From Alphaproteobacteria bacterium (GTDB lineage: Bacteria > Pseudomonadota > Alphaproteobacteria > Bin95), in contig JACKII010000007.1 of NCBI GenBank assembly GCA_020638555.1, forward strand, positions 1 to 64,000: a DNA stretch of 64,000 nucleotides. The letters run 5' to 3'. How positions within the stretch are numbered: the first letter of the stretch is position 1; each line of letters begins with the position of its first letter. A model generated the notes under the pieces. It saw nothing but the letters and a program-made list of their open reading frames with translations, ran no database searches and was not told where the DNA came from. Made by a program: the position numbers and the translations under genes. Shown one piece after another: positions 37,066 through 46,194 of this stretch.

Positions 37066-37165
37066 TCCCGCGGAGGCGGGAGCCCATGCCTGAGACGTCC
37101 CCCCAAAGCCCGGACTCTGTGGGGAGCGCTCAGGCATGGACCCCCGATCGCGCCGGGGGAGGGGA
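37066..37165. repeat. palindromic intergenic repeat, type A
   Basis: Contains CCCGCGGAGGCGGGAGCCC, CATGCCTGAGA, a central CAAAGCCCGGACTCTGTGGG and the mirrored CTCAGGCATGGAC. Same organisation as 32888-32983. It lies between the convergent ubiD and SDR genes, together with the 29-base repeats filling most of a 386-base gap. Confidence 0.6.
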
Positions 37166-37199
37166 AAATACACCGAATTGGCCGCTTTCTCCCTTGGCC

Positions 37200-37949
37200 T
37201 CACCCCAACCCCAGACCGCCGTCGACATGCAGCACCTGGCCGGTGATGTAGCCGGCATCCGGGCCCAGTAGAAAGGCGATGGCCGCGGCCACGTCGTCCG
37301 GCTGGCCGAGGCGGCCGAACGGCACGCGCTCGGCCATGGCCCGGAACTGCTCCGGCGTCAGCGCGGACGGCATGCCGGCGTCCTTCCGGATATAGCCGGG
37401 CGCCACCACGTTCACCGGCACGCGCCAGGGCGCCATCTCCGCCGCGAACGCCCTGGCCAGAGCCTCCAGCCCGGCCTTGGCCTGGGCGCTGGCCGGGAAC
37501 AGGTTGCCCGCGGGCGGAAAGCGGTGGGCGACGAAGGAAGAAACCGCCACCACCCGTCCCCGGTCGCTCGCCTGCAACAGCGGCTGGGCGTTGCGGATCA
37601 ACTGGAAAAAGGCGTCGGTGATGCCGGCATGGTTCCGGCGCACCGCGTCCGCCGGCAGGTCCGCCACCCGCCGGTTGTCGGAAAAGCCGGCATTGTGCAC
37701 CAGCCAGTCGAGCCGGCCGCCGCAGGCTGCGACCGCCGCCGCGCACGCGGCCGGCTCGGAAAGGTCGCCATAGGCCGTCTCGGCCTCGGCGCCGGCGGCC
37801 CTGACCGCGTCGGCCACCGCCTCCAGCCCCTGGCGGTTTTGGCGGGTGTGCAGGATCAGGCGGAGACCGGGCTGCGCCAGGCGCCGGGCCAGGGCCGCGC
37901 CGATGCCGGAGGCAGCACCGGTGATCAGGCAGGCGGTGGAGACAGTCAT
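37200..37949 (-). CDS. short-chain dehydrogenase/reductase, atypical active site
   Basis: 249 residues from the ATG giving MTVSTACLITG; a longer start at 38144 adds poor sequence. Rossmann motif TGAASGIGAALARRL, DWLVHNAGFSDN, a Ser in VVAVSSFVAH and the Lys in SAQAKAGLEAL. The position four residues before that Lys is Ser where the catalytic Tyr normally sits. VVAPGYIRKDAG and TGQVLHVDGGLGLG complete the family pattern. Either a reductase with altered chemistry or a non-catalytic family member. Confidence 0.85.
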   Translation of the reverse strand: MTVSTACLITGAASGIGAALARRLAQPGLRLILHTRQNRQGLEAVADAVRAAGAEAETAYGDLSEPAACAAAVAACGGRLDWLVHNAGFSDNRRVADLPADAVRRNHAGITDAFFQLIRNAQPLLQASDRGRVVAVSSFVAHRFPPAGNLFPASAQAKAGLEALARAFAAEMAPWRVPVNVVAPGYIRKDAGMPSALTPEQFRAMAERVPFGRLGQPDDVAAAIAFLLGPDAGYITGQVLHVDGGLGLG

Positions 37950-38142
37950 GGCAAACACTCGTTTCGGATCGGCGAGGTAGGGGCAAACGGGATGGCCGCG
38001 CGCCATCACAGTCTCGTAAAGTGACAAAAGCGCACAGCGTCCTATATGATAGCGGTTACTGGCAGGTCTCGGCAGGGTGCGGGGCAGCCATTCGATGGCG
38101 CATTGCCGGGGCCGTGCCAAGGCTTCACGCGGAGGTGTGACC

Positions 38143-38991
38143 ATGGCTCATATCAAGAACCCGTTGGAGTGGACGGCGGCCGAATTCGGCAGTGCCGCCG
38201 GTCATGTGAGGGGCGCCACCCGGTCGGTCTATGGCAGCGAGGCGCCGCCAACCCTGCGCCGGATCGCCGTCGGCGATCTGCGCGACGCGCTGCGGCGGGG
38301 TTTCGACGACTTCGCCGCCTGCCGCACGGACGTGATTTTCCTGTGCCTGATCTATCCGCTCGCGGGCCTCGTTCTGGCGCGGTTTGCCCTGAACCAGGCC
38401 TTCCTGCCCTTGCTGTTCCCGCTTGCCTCCGGCTTTGCGCTGCTGGGTCCGGTGGCGGCGGTCGGGCTCTACGAAATGAGCCGCGAGCGCGAACAGGGGG
38501 TGCGGGTCAGCTGGGCCCATGCCTTCGGCGTGACCCGGGCGCCGTCCTTCGGGGCGATCGTCGTCCTCAGCCTGATCCTGCTGGCGCTGTTCCTGGCCTG
38601 GCTGGGCGCGGCCGTGGTCCTGTACGCCCTGACCCTCGGGCCGGAGGCGCCGGCCTCGCTCTCGGCCTTCGCAACCGACGTGTTCACCACGCCGGCGGGC
38701 TGGGCGATGATCGGTATCGGCGTTGCGGTCGGCTTCGTCTTCGCGGTGGTTGCGCTGGCGATCAGCGTCGTCTCCTACCCGATCCTGCTGGACCATGACG
38801 TCGGGCTGGCGACCGCCATCGGCACCTCGGTCCGCGCAGTCCGGCAGAATCCGCGGACCATGGCGGTCTGGGGCCTGATCGTCGCCGGCGGCCTGGTGCT
38901 CGGCACCATCCCGGCCTTTGTCGGCCTGATCGTGGTGCTGCCGGTGCTGGGCCACGCCACCTGGCACCTCTACCGCAAGCTGGTGGCGTAG
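38143..38991 (+). CDS. DUF2189 integral membrane protein
   Basis: 282 residues from the ATG after GGAGGTG. An N-terminal cytoplasmic part (RRIAVGDLRDALRRGFDDFAA) is followed by six hydrophobic segments (DVIFLCLIYPLAGLVLARF, LLFPLASGFALLGPVAAVGLY, AIVVLSLILLALFLAWLGA, WAMIGIGVAVGFVFAVVAL, TMAVWGLIVAGGLVLG, AFVGLIVVLPVLGHATWHLY). This is the DUF2189 layout; function unknown. Divergent from the SDR gene. Confidence 0.85.
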   Translation: MAHIKNPLEWTAAEFGSAAGHVRGATRSVYGSEAPPTLRRIAVGDLRDALRRGFDDFAACRTDVIFLCLIYPLAGLVLARFALNQAFLPLLFPLASGFALLGPVAAVGLYEMSREREQGVRVSWAHAFGVTRAPSFGAIVVLSLILLALFLAWLGAAVVLYALTLGPEAPASLSAFATDVFTTPAGWAMIGIGVAVGFVFAVVALAISVVSYPILLDHDVGLATAIGTSVRAVRQNPRTMAVWGLIVAGGLVLGTIPAFVGLIVVLPVLGHATWHLYRKLVA

Positions 38992-39049
38992 CGGGACGAG
39001 GGGCGTCGGTCTGCGGAGGCTCCGGTTTCGCCCGGCCTTCGCGTCGTGC

Positions 39050-39160
39050 CGCTTCCCCGGCCTTGAGCCGGGGGCCATGCCTGAGAGTGTCCCACAAGGT
39101 CCGGGCTTTGTGGTGACCTCTCAGGCGTGGGCCCCAAATCGAGTTTGGGGCGGGGATGGA
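39050..39160. repeat. palindromic intergenic repeat, type A
   Basis: CCCCGGCCTTGAGCCGGGG, ATGCCTGAGAGTGTCCCACAA, then CTTTGTGGTGACCTCTCAGGCGTGG. The two inner arms pair over a long stem. Third copy of the type seen at 32888 and 37066, between convergent genes. Confidence 0.65.
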
Positions 39161-39229
39161 AGTGGCCGAGTGCCGGCGAAGCTGGAAGGAAAAGGACCTG
39201 AGCCTAGCCAACGGCCGCGGAGGCCGGCC

Positions 39230-40969
39230 TCACGCCGTCTTGTCGACGGTCAGGCCCAGTTCCTCGATCATGGCGTCGCGCATCAGGAATTTCTGCGGCT
39301 TGCCGGTGACGGTCATCGGCAGTTCGCGCACGAAGCGCACATAGCGCGGGATTTTGTAGTGCGCGATCTGGCCGTGGCAGAACGCCTTCACGTCCTCCTC
39401 GGTCAGGCTTTGGCCGGCTTTCGGTACGATCCAGGCGGCCACTTCCTCGCCCATGCGGTGGTCGGGCACGCCGAACACCTGCACCTCCTGGATGGCGGGG
39501 TGGCGGAACAGGTATTCCTCGATCTCGCGCGGATAGACGTTCTCGCCGCCGCGGATGACCATGTCCTTCACCCGGCCGGTGATGTTGGCATAGCCTTCTG
39601 TGTCGAACACCGCCAGGTCGCCGGAATGCATCCAGCCGTCGGCGTCGATGCTGTCGGCGGTCTTTTCCGGCTCGTCCCAATAGCCCTTCATGACGCTGTA
39701 GCCGCGGGTGCAAAGCTCGCCCTGCACGCCGGGCTTCACCGTGGCGCCGGTCTCGTCGACGATCTTGCATTCCACGTGCGGGTGAATGCGGCCGACGGTG
39801 GAGACGGCGCGCTCCAGCGGGTCGTCCTTCGAGGTCTGGAACGAGACCGGGCTGGTCTCGGTCATGCCATAGGCGATGGTGACCTCGCGGAGATTCATCT
39901 CAGCCACGCACTGCTTCATCACCTCGATCGGGCAGGGGGCGCCGGCCATGACGCCGGTGCGCAACGGCGAGAGGTCGAAGCCTTTCAACTCCGGATGGCC
40001 CAGCATGGCGACGAACATGGTCGGCACGCCATAGATCGCCGTGCAGCGCTCGTCCGAGAGCGCCTGCAAGGCCGTGTTCGGGTCGAAGCCTTCCGACGGG
40101 AACACCATGGTCGCGCCCGTCGAAACGCAGCCGAGCGTGCCCATCACCATGCCGAAACAGTGGTAGAGCGGCACCGGGATGCACAGCCGGTCCCGCTCGG
40201 TGAAACTCTGGTGGGCGACGGTGAAGCGGCCATTGTTCAGGATGTTGACGTGAGACAGCGTCGCCCCTTTCGGCGCGCCGGTGGTGCCGGAGGTGAACTG
40301 GATGTTGATGGCGTCGTCCGGGTCCAGCGTCGCCGTGATCGCATCCAACGTGGCGGCGGGCGTGTCGCGGCCGCTTGCGACCACGTCGCCGAAATTGAGC
40401 ATGCCGGGGGTCTTGTCCTCGCCGACGCGGATGACGGCGCGCAGATGCGGCAGCTTCGCCGCCTTGAGCGCCCCCGGCGCGCAGGTTTCCAGTTCCGGCG
40501 CCAGCGTTTGGACCATGCCGACATAGTCGCTGGACTTGAAGGCGACGGCGGTGACCAGCGCCTTGGCCTGCACCTTGTTCAGCACGTATTCGACCTCGGC
40601 CAGGCGGTAGGCCGGGTTGATGGTGGTGAGCACCAGGCCGACGCGGGCGGTGGCGTACTGGGTCAGCAGCCACTCATAGCGGTTCGGCGACCAGATGCCG
40701 ACCCGGTCGCCCTTGGCGAGGCCCAGCTTCAGCAGGCCGCCCGCCAGCGCGTCCACCTCGCGGTCGAACTCGTCCCAGGTCCAGCGCACGCCCTGTTCGC
40801 AGAACACGGCGGCCTCGCGGGGCCCGTGGGCGGCCACGGTGCGCTTGAAGGCGACGGGGATCGGCTCGCGCCAGAGGGAAATGCCCGTATCGCCGATGAC
40901 ATGCGCCAGGCCGTTGCGGGCGGTGAGATCGTGGGTGTCGGTCGGGGCGGTCATGGGCGGGGCGGTCAT
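39230..40969 (-). CDS. AMP-dependent acyl-CoA synthetase
   Basis: 579 residues. Activates a carboxylic acid to the acyl-adenylate and then the CoA thioester. INIQFTSGTTGAPKGATLSH is the P-loop-like motif, AYGMTETSPVS the adenine site, GWMHSGDLAVFD and GRVKDMVIRGGENVYP the hinge and C-domain, and TVTGKPQKFLMR carries the catalytic Lys. Typical of medium/long-chain FadD-like enzymes. Two ATGs lie 15 bases apart inside a duplicated 15-base stretch (GGTCATGGGCGGGGC), so the start could be five codons shorter. Confidence 0.93.
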   Translation of the reverse strand: MTAPPMTAPTDTHDLTARNGLAHVIGDTGISLWREPIPVAFKRTVAAHGPREAAVFCEQGVRWTWDEFDREVDALAGGLLKLGLAKGDRVGIWSPNRYEWLLTQYATARVGLVLTTINPAYRLAEVEYVLNKVQAKALVTAVAFKSSDYVGMVQTLAPELETCAPGALKAAKLPHLRAVIRVGEDKTPGMLNFGDVVASGRDTPAATLDAITATLDPDDAINIQFTSGTTGAPKGATLSHVNILNNGRFTVAHQSFTERDRLCIPVPLYHCFGMVMGTLGCVSTGATMVFPSEGFDPNTALQALSDERCTAIYGVPTMFVAMLGHPELKGFDLSPLRTGVMAGAPCPIEVMKQCVAEMNLREVTIAYGMTETSPVSFQTSKDDPLERAVSTVGRIHPHVECKIVDETGATVKPGVQGELCTRGYSVMKGYWDEPEKTADSIDADGWMHSGDLAVFDTEGYANITGRVKDMVIRGGENVYPREIEEYLFRHPAIQEVQVFGVPDHRMGEEVAAWIVPKAGQSLTEEDVKAFCHGQIAHYKIPRYVRFVRELPMTVTGKPQKFLMRDAMIEELGLTVDKTA

Positions 40970-41002
40970 GGGCGGGGTCCCTAACTATTTCTCATTCTTG
41001 TG

Positions 41003-41105
41003 TTCCCCGGACCTGATCCGGGGTCGTTTTCTGTGCCCCGGACTTGATCCGGGGCCGGGGGCTGAGTCTCACTCCGAAACCGGTCCCGGATCAAGTCCGG
41101 GAAAC
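41003..41105. repeat. palindromic intergenic repeat, type B
   Basis: Three copies of CCGGAC(C/T)TGATCCGGG, the last in inverted orientation (CCCGGATCAAGTCCGGG), pair into alternative stems. It lies between the acyl-CoA synthetase start and the end of the VOC gene, so it may terminate the latter. Confidence 0.65.
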
Positions 41106-41145
41106 ACCGGGCCTTTGCCGGGGGAAGCCCCCGGCTCGTCCGCTG

Positions 41146-41631
41146 TCAGGTCTTGGCCGGCGGGTTCTGGTCCCAGTCCGGGTCGTCGGACGGGTTGAGG
41201 GGGCCGTCCTCGCCGGCCAGCAAGCCCTTGCCCGGCAGGTAGTTGATCTCCAGCCGGATGCCGTCCGGGTCCTCGAACACGATGTAGTAATAGCCGGGCG
41301 CCCAGTCGCCCTCGACCGGGCCGCGGTCGATATGGGCACCCATCGCCGTCAGCTTGGCATAAAGCGCGTCCACGTCCTCGCGCGAGCGGGCGCGGAAGCA
41401 GAGATGGTGCAGGCCGACGCGGTTCTGCACGAATTTTTCGCCGGCATGCTCGTCCGAACAGCGCTGGATGCCGAGCGCGGTGCGGGCGCCGACATGGTAG
41501 ACGAAATTGTTGCCGTCATAGACCTTGGTCATGCCGAGAAACGGCAGCAATTCGCAATAGAAGTCGCGGGATTTCTCGAACTGGCTCACGGTCAGGATGA
41601 CATGGGCCATGCCGTTGATGGTGATGGACAT
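41146..41631 (-). CDS. VOC (glyoxalase/bleomycin-resistance fold) protein
   Basis: 161 residues. Two beta-alpha-beta-beta-beta units: MAHVILTVSQFEKSRDFYCELLPFLGM and GLHHLCFRARSREDVDALYAKLTAMGAHI, with metal ligand candidates His at the first strand, His in LHHLCF and Glu in DPDGIRLEINYLPG. Members isomerise or cleave small molecules with a metal. Lies between GST and acyl-CoA synthetase on the same strand, perhaps one catabolic cluster. Confidence 0.85.
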   Translation of the reverse strand: MSITINGMAHVILTVSQFEKSRDFYCELLPFLGMTKVYDGNNFVYHVGARTALGIQRCSDEHAGEKFVQNRVGLHHLCFRARSREDVDALYAKLTAMGAHIDRGPVEGDWAPGYYYIVFEDPDGIRLEINYLPGKGLLAGEDGPLNPSDDPDWDQNPPAKT

Positions 41632-41667
41632 TGGGGGGGCTCACACGATTGCAAAGTTAACATCAGG

Positions 41668-41764
41668 CGTCATTGCGAGAAGGCGCAGCCGACGAAGCAA
41701 TCCAGCGGCGGCGCCGATGGATTGCCGCGTCGCCCGGCGTTCCGCCGGGCTTCTCGCAATGACG
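41668..41764. repeat. palindromic intergenic repeat, type C
   Basis: Arms CGTCATTGCGAGAAG and CTTCTCGCAATGACG are perfect, enclosing AAGCAATCCAG and ATGGATTGCC. I recognise this as a dispersed palindrome widespread in Alphaproteobacteria. It separates the GST and VOC genes. Confidence 0.8.
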
Positions 41765-41792
41765 CCGAGAGGGGAGGGACGCGCGGTCGGCC

Positions 41793-42491
41793 TTACGGCT
41801 TCACCTGGTTCTGGGGCATCATGTTCTTGCGGGTTTCCTCGCTCCAGCCCTTGTTCGGCTTGCCGAATTCCTTGCCCACCTCATAGCCGCGGCGCAGCGC
41901 CGGCCGGCTCTGGCAGAGCTTGTACCAGCGGTAGACATTGGGGAACTGGCCTTGCAGATCCACTTCCTGCCGCTTGTAGGTGATGATCCAGGGCCAGCAG
42001 GCGATGTCGGCGATGGAGAAGTCGTCGACAATGTATTCCCGCCCCTCCAGCCGCCTGTCGAGCACGCCGTAGAGCCGCAGCATTTCCGCATGATAGCGGT
42101 CGATGGCGTAGGGGATTTTCTCGGAATGGTAGAGCTTGAAATGCCCGGCCTGGCCAATCATCGGGCCGAGGCCGCCGATCTGCCACATCAGCCATTCGTG
42201 CACCTCTGTGCGCCGGCGCAGGTCTCCCGGATAGAACAGGCCGGTCTTGTTCGCCAGATAGAGCAGGATGGCTCCGGTCTCGAACACGCTGATGGGTGCG
42301 CCGCCGCCCGGCGGGTCGTGATCGACGATGGCCGGGATGCGGTTGTTCGGGCTGACCTTCAGGAACTCCGGCTGGAACTGGTCCCCCTTGCCGATATTGA
42401 TGGGGATCACGGTGTAATCCAGCCCCATTTCCTCCAGCGCAATGGAGAGCTTCCAGCCGTTCGGCGTCGGCCAGTAATAGGCGTCGATCAT
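41793..42491 (-). CDS. glutathione S-transferase (nu-class/YghU-like)
   Basis: 232 residues. N-terminal thioredoxin fold DAYYWPTPNGWKLSIALEEMGLDY, IPINIGKGDQFQPEFLKVSPNNRIPAI, VFETGAILLYLANKTG, with the Thr/Asn pair of nu-class enzymes (P-T-P-N-G) that bind two glutathiones. The C-terminal helical domain has EWLMWQIGGLGPMIGQAGHF and FSIADIACWPWI. Acts in disulfide or peroxide reduction. Confidence 0.9.
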   Translation of the reverse strand: MIDAYYWPTPNGWKLSIALEEMGLDYTVIPINIGKGDQFQPEFLKVSPNNRIPAIVDHDPPGGGAPISVFETGAILLYLANKTGLFYPGDLRRRTEVHEWLMWQIGGLGPMIGQAGHFKLYHSEKIPYAIDRYHAEMLRLYGVLDRRLEGREYIVDDFSIADIACWPWIITYKRQEVDLQGQFPNVYRWYKLCQSRPALRRGYEVGKEFGKPNKGWSEETRKNMMPQNQVKP

Positions 42492-42529
42492 GGACGGGTC
42501 CTCGTCTGTCGGGTTTGGCGGAGCCTAGC

Positions 42530-43486
42530 CTACTCTGCCACTTTCACCAACTTCCGGAGCGTCACCGTTTCCGGCCCGACCGGCTTGCCCAGATTGCGCT
42601 GGTTGGTGAAGCTGACCTCGCCCACATAGATGTCGCCGTGCCGGTCCACCGCCAGGCCGTGCGGCGCCAGGAACTGGTTCGGCGCCGTGCCGGGGCCCAG
42701 ATGGCCGATGCGGGCGATGGTCTCGCCGGTGTTGGAGACGACCGAGACGCGGGGGCCGATATTCGGCAGGGCCATGTTGACATTCATGCCGGGGCCCAGC
42801 TCGCCGATATAGAAATTGCTGGTGCCGGCGCCGCACATGCAGAGGCCGCAGGGCCGGTGCATGTTGCCCCACTGGGTCTCGTACTTGCCGTTCTTGTCGA
42901 ACACCTGGACGCGGTGGTTCTCCCGGTCGGCGACATAGACCCAGCCATCGGCGTCGCAGCAGATATTGTGGGCGATGTTGAACTGGCCGGGGTCGGTGCC
43001 GGGCTCGCCCCACGAGAACAGCAGCTTGCCGTCCGGCGAATATTTGTGCACGCGGCTGTTGCCATAGCCGTCGGAGACATAGACGTCGCCCTCCGGCGAC
43101 TGGGCGGTGTGGGTGCAGCGGTGGAAGGGCAGGCCGCTCATATAGGCGGCAGGCTTGCCGGCGATGCCGAGCGTCAGCAGCACCTTGCCCTCCGGCGTCA
43201 CCTGGCGGACGGTGTGGTCGCCGTCGTCGGTGCACCAGAGCGTGCCGTCGCGGCCGATATGCACGCCGTGGGCGCGGGTGAACACGCCCTCGCCCCACGA
43301 GCGCAGGAAATTGCCGTCGCGGTCGAACACGATCATCGGGTGTTCGCCCCGGTTGAAGGCGTACACATTGTCGTTTGCGTCGACCGCGACGGCGGCCACG
43401 TCGTCGAACTGCCATCCGTCCGGGAGTTTCGCCCAGTCGTTCCGGACTTCGTAGCGATAGGCGCCTTCGCCGAGAATCATGGACAT
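42530..43486 (-). CDS. NHL/six-bladed beta-propeller protein
   Basis: About 318 residues from MSMILGEGAYRYEV. Repeats of about 45 residues of the form DGNFLRSWGEGVFTRAHGVHIGRDGTLW, PDGKLLFSWGEPG, QFNIAHNICCDADGWVYVADRENHRVQVFD and LAPHGLAVDRHGDIYVGEV are NHL blades. Similar proteins are annotated as peptidylglycine amidating lyase-like or SMP-30-like. No signal peptide is obvious. It starts 40 bases from the end of the ABC binding protein on the same strand. Confidence 0.8.
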   Translation of the reverse strand: MSMILGEGAYRYEVRNDWAKLPDGWQFDDVAAVAVDANDNVYAFNRGEHPMIVFDRDGNFLRSWGEGVFTRAHGVHIGRDGTLWCTDDGDHTVRQVTPEGKVLLTLGIAGKPAAYMSGLPFHRCTHTAQSPEGDVYVSDGYGNSRVHKYSPDGKLLFSWGEPGTDPGQFNIAHNICCDADGWVYVADRENHRVQVFDKNGKYETQWGNMHRPCGLCMCGAGTSNFYIGELGPGMNVNMALPNIGPRVSVVSNTGETIARIGHLGPGTAPNQFLAPHGLAVDRHGDIYVGEVSFTNQRNLGKPVGPETVTLRKLVKVAE

Positions 43487-43526
43487 GGGCGAAATCTCCC
43501 TCAAACGGATCGGTCGGGTGGTGGCG

Positions 43527-45158
43527 CTATTTGTCGAACCACATCTGTTCGAAGCGCCAGTCGTTGTAGATGCTGTCCTCCTTGCGGACGATGCCCTTGA
43601 GATAGGGCTGCCAGCAGGTGTTGACATTGCCTTGGTAGATCATCGGCCGGGCACCGTCGCGGATCAACGCCCGTTCGATATCCCAGACAATGGCCTTGCG
43701 CTTCACCGGGTCGGTCTCGCGCGACTGGGCGTGGATCAACGTGTCGATCTCGGGGTTGCAGTAGTTGGTGTAGTTGTTCTGCGCACCGCAGAGATAGTTG
43801 GCCTTCAGCACCGCGTCCGGATCGTCGACGCTGGAGCCGGTCAGGTTCAGCGCCACCTGGTAGTTGCCCTTGATCATGCGGCCGAAATACAGCGACGATT
43901 CGACGATTTCCAACTCGGCATCGAAATAGATCTGGTTCAACTGGTCGACCAGGATCACCGCCGGGTCCTTGTAGGCGGTGAAGTCGCGGGTCGAGACCTT
44001 GATCTTCAGCTTGTTGTTGGGGCCATAGCCTTTCGCCTCCATGATCTGGCGGGCCTTCGCGCGCCGCTCGTCCACCGTGCCGGCATAGGCTTCCAGCTTG
44101 TTCAATTCCTCCGCCGGCATGCCCCAGGCGCCTTCGGGCGGCGGCAGCATCGCGCCGCTGATCAGGCCGACCCCGTGCGTGACGATGTCGATGAAGCTTT
44201 GCCGGTCGAGCGCCAGTTCCATCGCCTTGCGCAGGTCCGGATCGTCGAAGGGCGGGCTGGTGCGGTTCACCGCCAGATTCACCGTAACATTGGTCGGCGC
44301 CAGCTTGCAGATCGCCTCCGGGTCCTGCTCCTTCACCTGGCCCAGCAGCGGCATGGTCACGTCGCCGATAAAGGTCAGGTCGAACTCGCCGGCGGTGAAG
44401 GCCAGGATGCGGGTCGGCCGGCTGCGGATCAGCGTCCACTGGATCGCGTCCAGATAGGGCATGCCCGCCTTCCAGTAGTTCGGATTGCGCTCGACCCGGA
44501 TCGAGGCGTTGCTCTGGAAGTCCTTGAACATGAACGGGCCGGTGCCGATGGGCGCGGTGCGCATGGTCTTGGCCGGGACATGGCAGGGATAGACCGGCGA
44601 GTGGCCGGACGCCAGCAATGTCAGCAGCGAGGGCTGCGGGTCATTCAGATGGAAGGTCACCTCGTAGTCGTTATCGACGGTGATCTCTTTCAGATTGTCG
44701 AACCAGACCTTGCGCGGGTTTTTGCGGAAGCCGCTTTTGGCGAGGCCGCTGACCCAGTCCCAGGTGCATTTGACGTCCTTGGCGGTGAACGGCTGGCCGT
44801 CGTGCCATTTCACGCCCTGGCGCAGCTTGAAGGTCAGGTTGGTCTGGCTGTCGTCATAGGACCAGCTCTCGGCCAGGTCCGGCACCACGGTGTCGATGGA
44901 GCTTTTCGGCTTCGACTGGTCGGACAGCACCAGATTGTTGAACACCGCCATCATCGGCATCACGGTCGCGATGGTGCCTTCCTCGTGGATCGAGAGGCTG
45001 GGTGGGTTGGAGCTGTTATAGACCCGCAGCACGCCGCCCTGTTTCTGGGCCAGCGCCGGCGCCGCACTGGCCAGGCTGGCCAGGGCGATGGCACCGATGG
45101 CCGCGGCAATGCCCCAGCCTCTCTTGCGACAGGGCCTTTGGCCCGATCGTCCCAACAT
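43527..45158 (-). CDS. ABC transporter substrate-binding protein, peptide/nickel family 5
   Basis: 543 residues. Signal peptide (GIAAAIGAIALASLASAAPALAQ) then GGVLRVYNSSNPPSL, the family signature LAESWSYDDSQTNLTFKLRQGVKWHDGQPFTAKDV, PIGTGPFMFKDF, and NRTSPPFDDPDLRKAMELALDR. Binds oligopeptides or other solutes in the periplasm. No permease or ATPase genes are in the window, so it is an orphan or its partners are elsewhere. Confidence 0.93.
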   Translation of the reverse strand: MLGRSGQRPCRKRGWGIAAAIGAIALASLASAAPALAQKQGGVLRVYNSSNPPSLSIHEEGTIATVMPMMAVFNNLVLSDQSKPKSSIDTVVPDLAESWSYDDSQTNLTFKLRQGVKWHDGQPFTAKDVKCTWDWVSGLAKSGFRKNPRKVWFDNLKEITVDNDYEVTFHLNDPQPSLLTLLASGHSPVYPCHVPAKTMRTAPIGTGPFMFKDFQSNASIRVERNPNYWKAGMPYLDAIQWTLIRSRPTRILAFTAGEFDLTFIGDVTMPLLGQVKEQDPEAICKLAPTNVTVNLAVNRTSPPFDDPDLRKAMELALDRQSFIDIVTHGVGLISGAMLPPPEGAWGMPAEELNKLEAYAGTVDERRAKARQIMEAKGYGPNNKLKIKVSTRDFTAYKDPAVILVDQLNQIYFDAELEIVESSLYFGRMIKGNYQVALNLTGSSVDDPDAVLKANYLCGAQNNYTNYCNPEIDTLIHAQSRETDPVKRKAIVWDIERALIRDGARPMIYQGNVNTCWQPYLKGIVRKEDSIYNDWRFEQMWFDK

Positions 45159-45357
45159 TGGCGTTCCTCCGTGTTTGCTTGTGGTTGAGGACGGCCAGTG
45201 TCAGGCAATTCCGGCGGACCGGCAAGGCAATACGTCGCAGCTTGGGGCAGCTTGGGGCAGCGCGGGTCGCGGAAACGCAACAAAGCCAGGCAAGGGGCCG
45301 GGCTTTGTCGGGGAAAATGACTCTGGAAAGTTCAGGTCTGTTCGGAGTGAAGGCCCC
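45159..45357. other. intergenic between ABC protein and gpmA
   Basis: 200 GC-rich bases with a directly repeated CAGCTTGGGG at 45238 and 45249. Contains the promoter of the ABC binding protein on the minus strand; no gene. Confidence 0.4.
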
Positions 45358-46074
45358 TCAGGCGGCCTCTTTCTCCTGACCCAGGTAGAATTTCTTCACC
45401 GATTTCAGGTCGGCATTCAGCTTGTAGACCAGTGGAACGCCGGTCGGGATTTCCACCAGCGGGATTTCCTCGTCCGACAGGCCTTCCAGATGCTTGACCA
45501 GCGCCCGGATCGAATTGCCGTGGGCGGAGATGATGAGGCGCTGGCCCGCCCGGATCTTCGGCGCGATTTCGGCCTCCCAATAGGGCAGCACGCGCTCGAT
45601 GGTGGTCTTCAGGCTCTCCGTCAGCGGGATGACCTCTTTCGGCAGGTTGCGGTAGCGCGGGTCGTTGACCGGATAGCGCTCGTCGTCGGCAGTCAGGGCC
45701 GGCGGCGGGATGTCGAAGCTGCGGCGCCAGATGAACACCTGGTCGGCGCCGTGCTTCTCGGCGGTTTCCGCCTTGTTCAGGCCCTGGAGCGCGCCGTAGT
45801 GGCGCTCGTTCAGGCGCCAGTCCTTGGTCACCGGCAGCCAGAGCCGGTCCATTTCTTCCAGGGCGATGTTCAGGGTCTTGATCGCGCGGGTCAGCACGCT
45901 GGTGTAGCAGGCGTCGAAGTCGTAGCCGCCCTCGCGCAGCAGGCGGCCGCCGCGGCGCGCCTCCTCCTGGCCGGCTTCGGTCAGGTCGACATCCTTCCAG
46001 CCGGTGAAGCGGTTTTCCAGGTTCCACTGGCTCTGGCCGTGGCGAATCAGAACGAGGGTGTGGGTGTCGGCCAT
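45358..46074 (-). CDS. gpmA: 2,3-bisphosphoglycerate-dependent phosphoglycerate mutase
   Basis: 238 residues from the ATG giving MADTHTLVLIRHG. Interconverts 3- and 2-phosphoglycerate in glycolysis. LIRHGQSQWNLENRFTGWKDVDLTEAG carries the phosphorylated His; RLNERHYGALQGLNK, VFIWRRSFDIPPP, ERVLPYWEAEIAP and LIISAHGNSIRALVKHLEG are signature parts. Intact. Divergent from tsaE. Confidence 0.95.
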   Translation of the reverse strand: MADTHTLVLIRHGQSQWNLENRFTGWKDVDLTEAGQEEARRGGRLLREGGYDFDACYTSVLTRAIKTLNIALEEMDRLWLPVTKDWRLNERHYGALQGLNKAETAEKHGADQVFIWRRSFDIPPPALTADDERYPVNDPRYRNLPKEVIPLTESLKTTIERVLPYWEAEIAPKIRAGQRLIISAHGNSIRALVKHLEGLSDEEIPLVEIPTGVPLVYKLNADLKSVKKFYLGQEKEAA

Positions 46075-46194
46075 GGCGGCGCCTCCTCGGGTCGTCGGTT
46101 CGGGGCGCACCCTATCCCGCGGGACGCCGGGCGCAACAGCGCGTATGGCCGCAAAGGCTTTAGCGCCCGTGCCGGACGCGGCTATAATTCGGGC

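Noticed and set aside
39077..40984. 635-residue rightward frame opposite the acyl-CoA synthetase
   Set aside because: Composition is that of a shadow frame, and the synthetase on the other strand has all its motifs.
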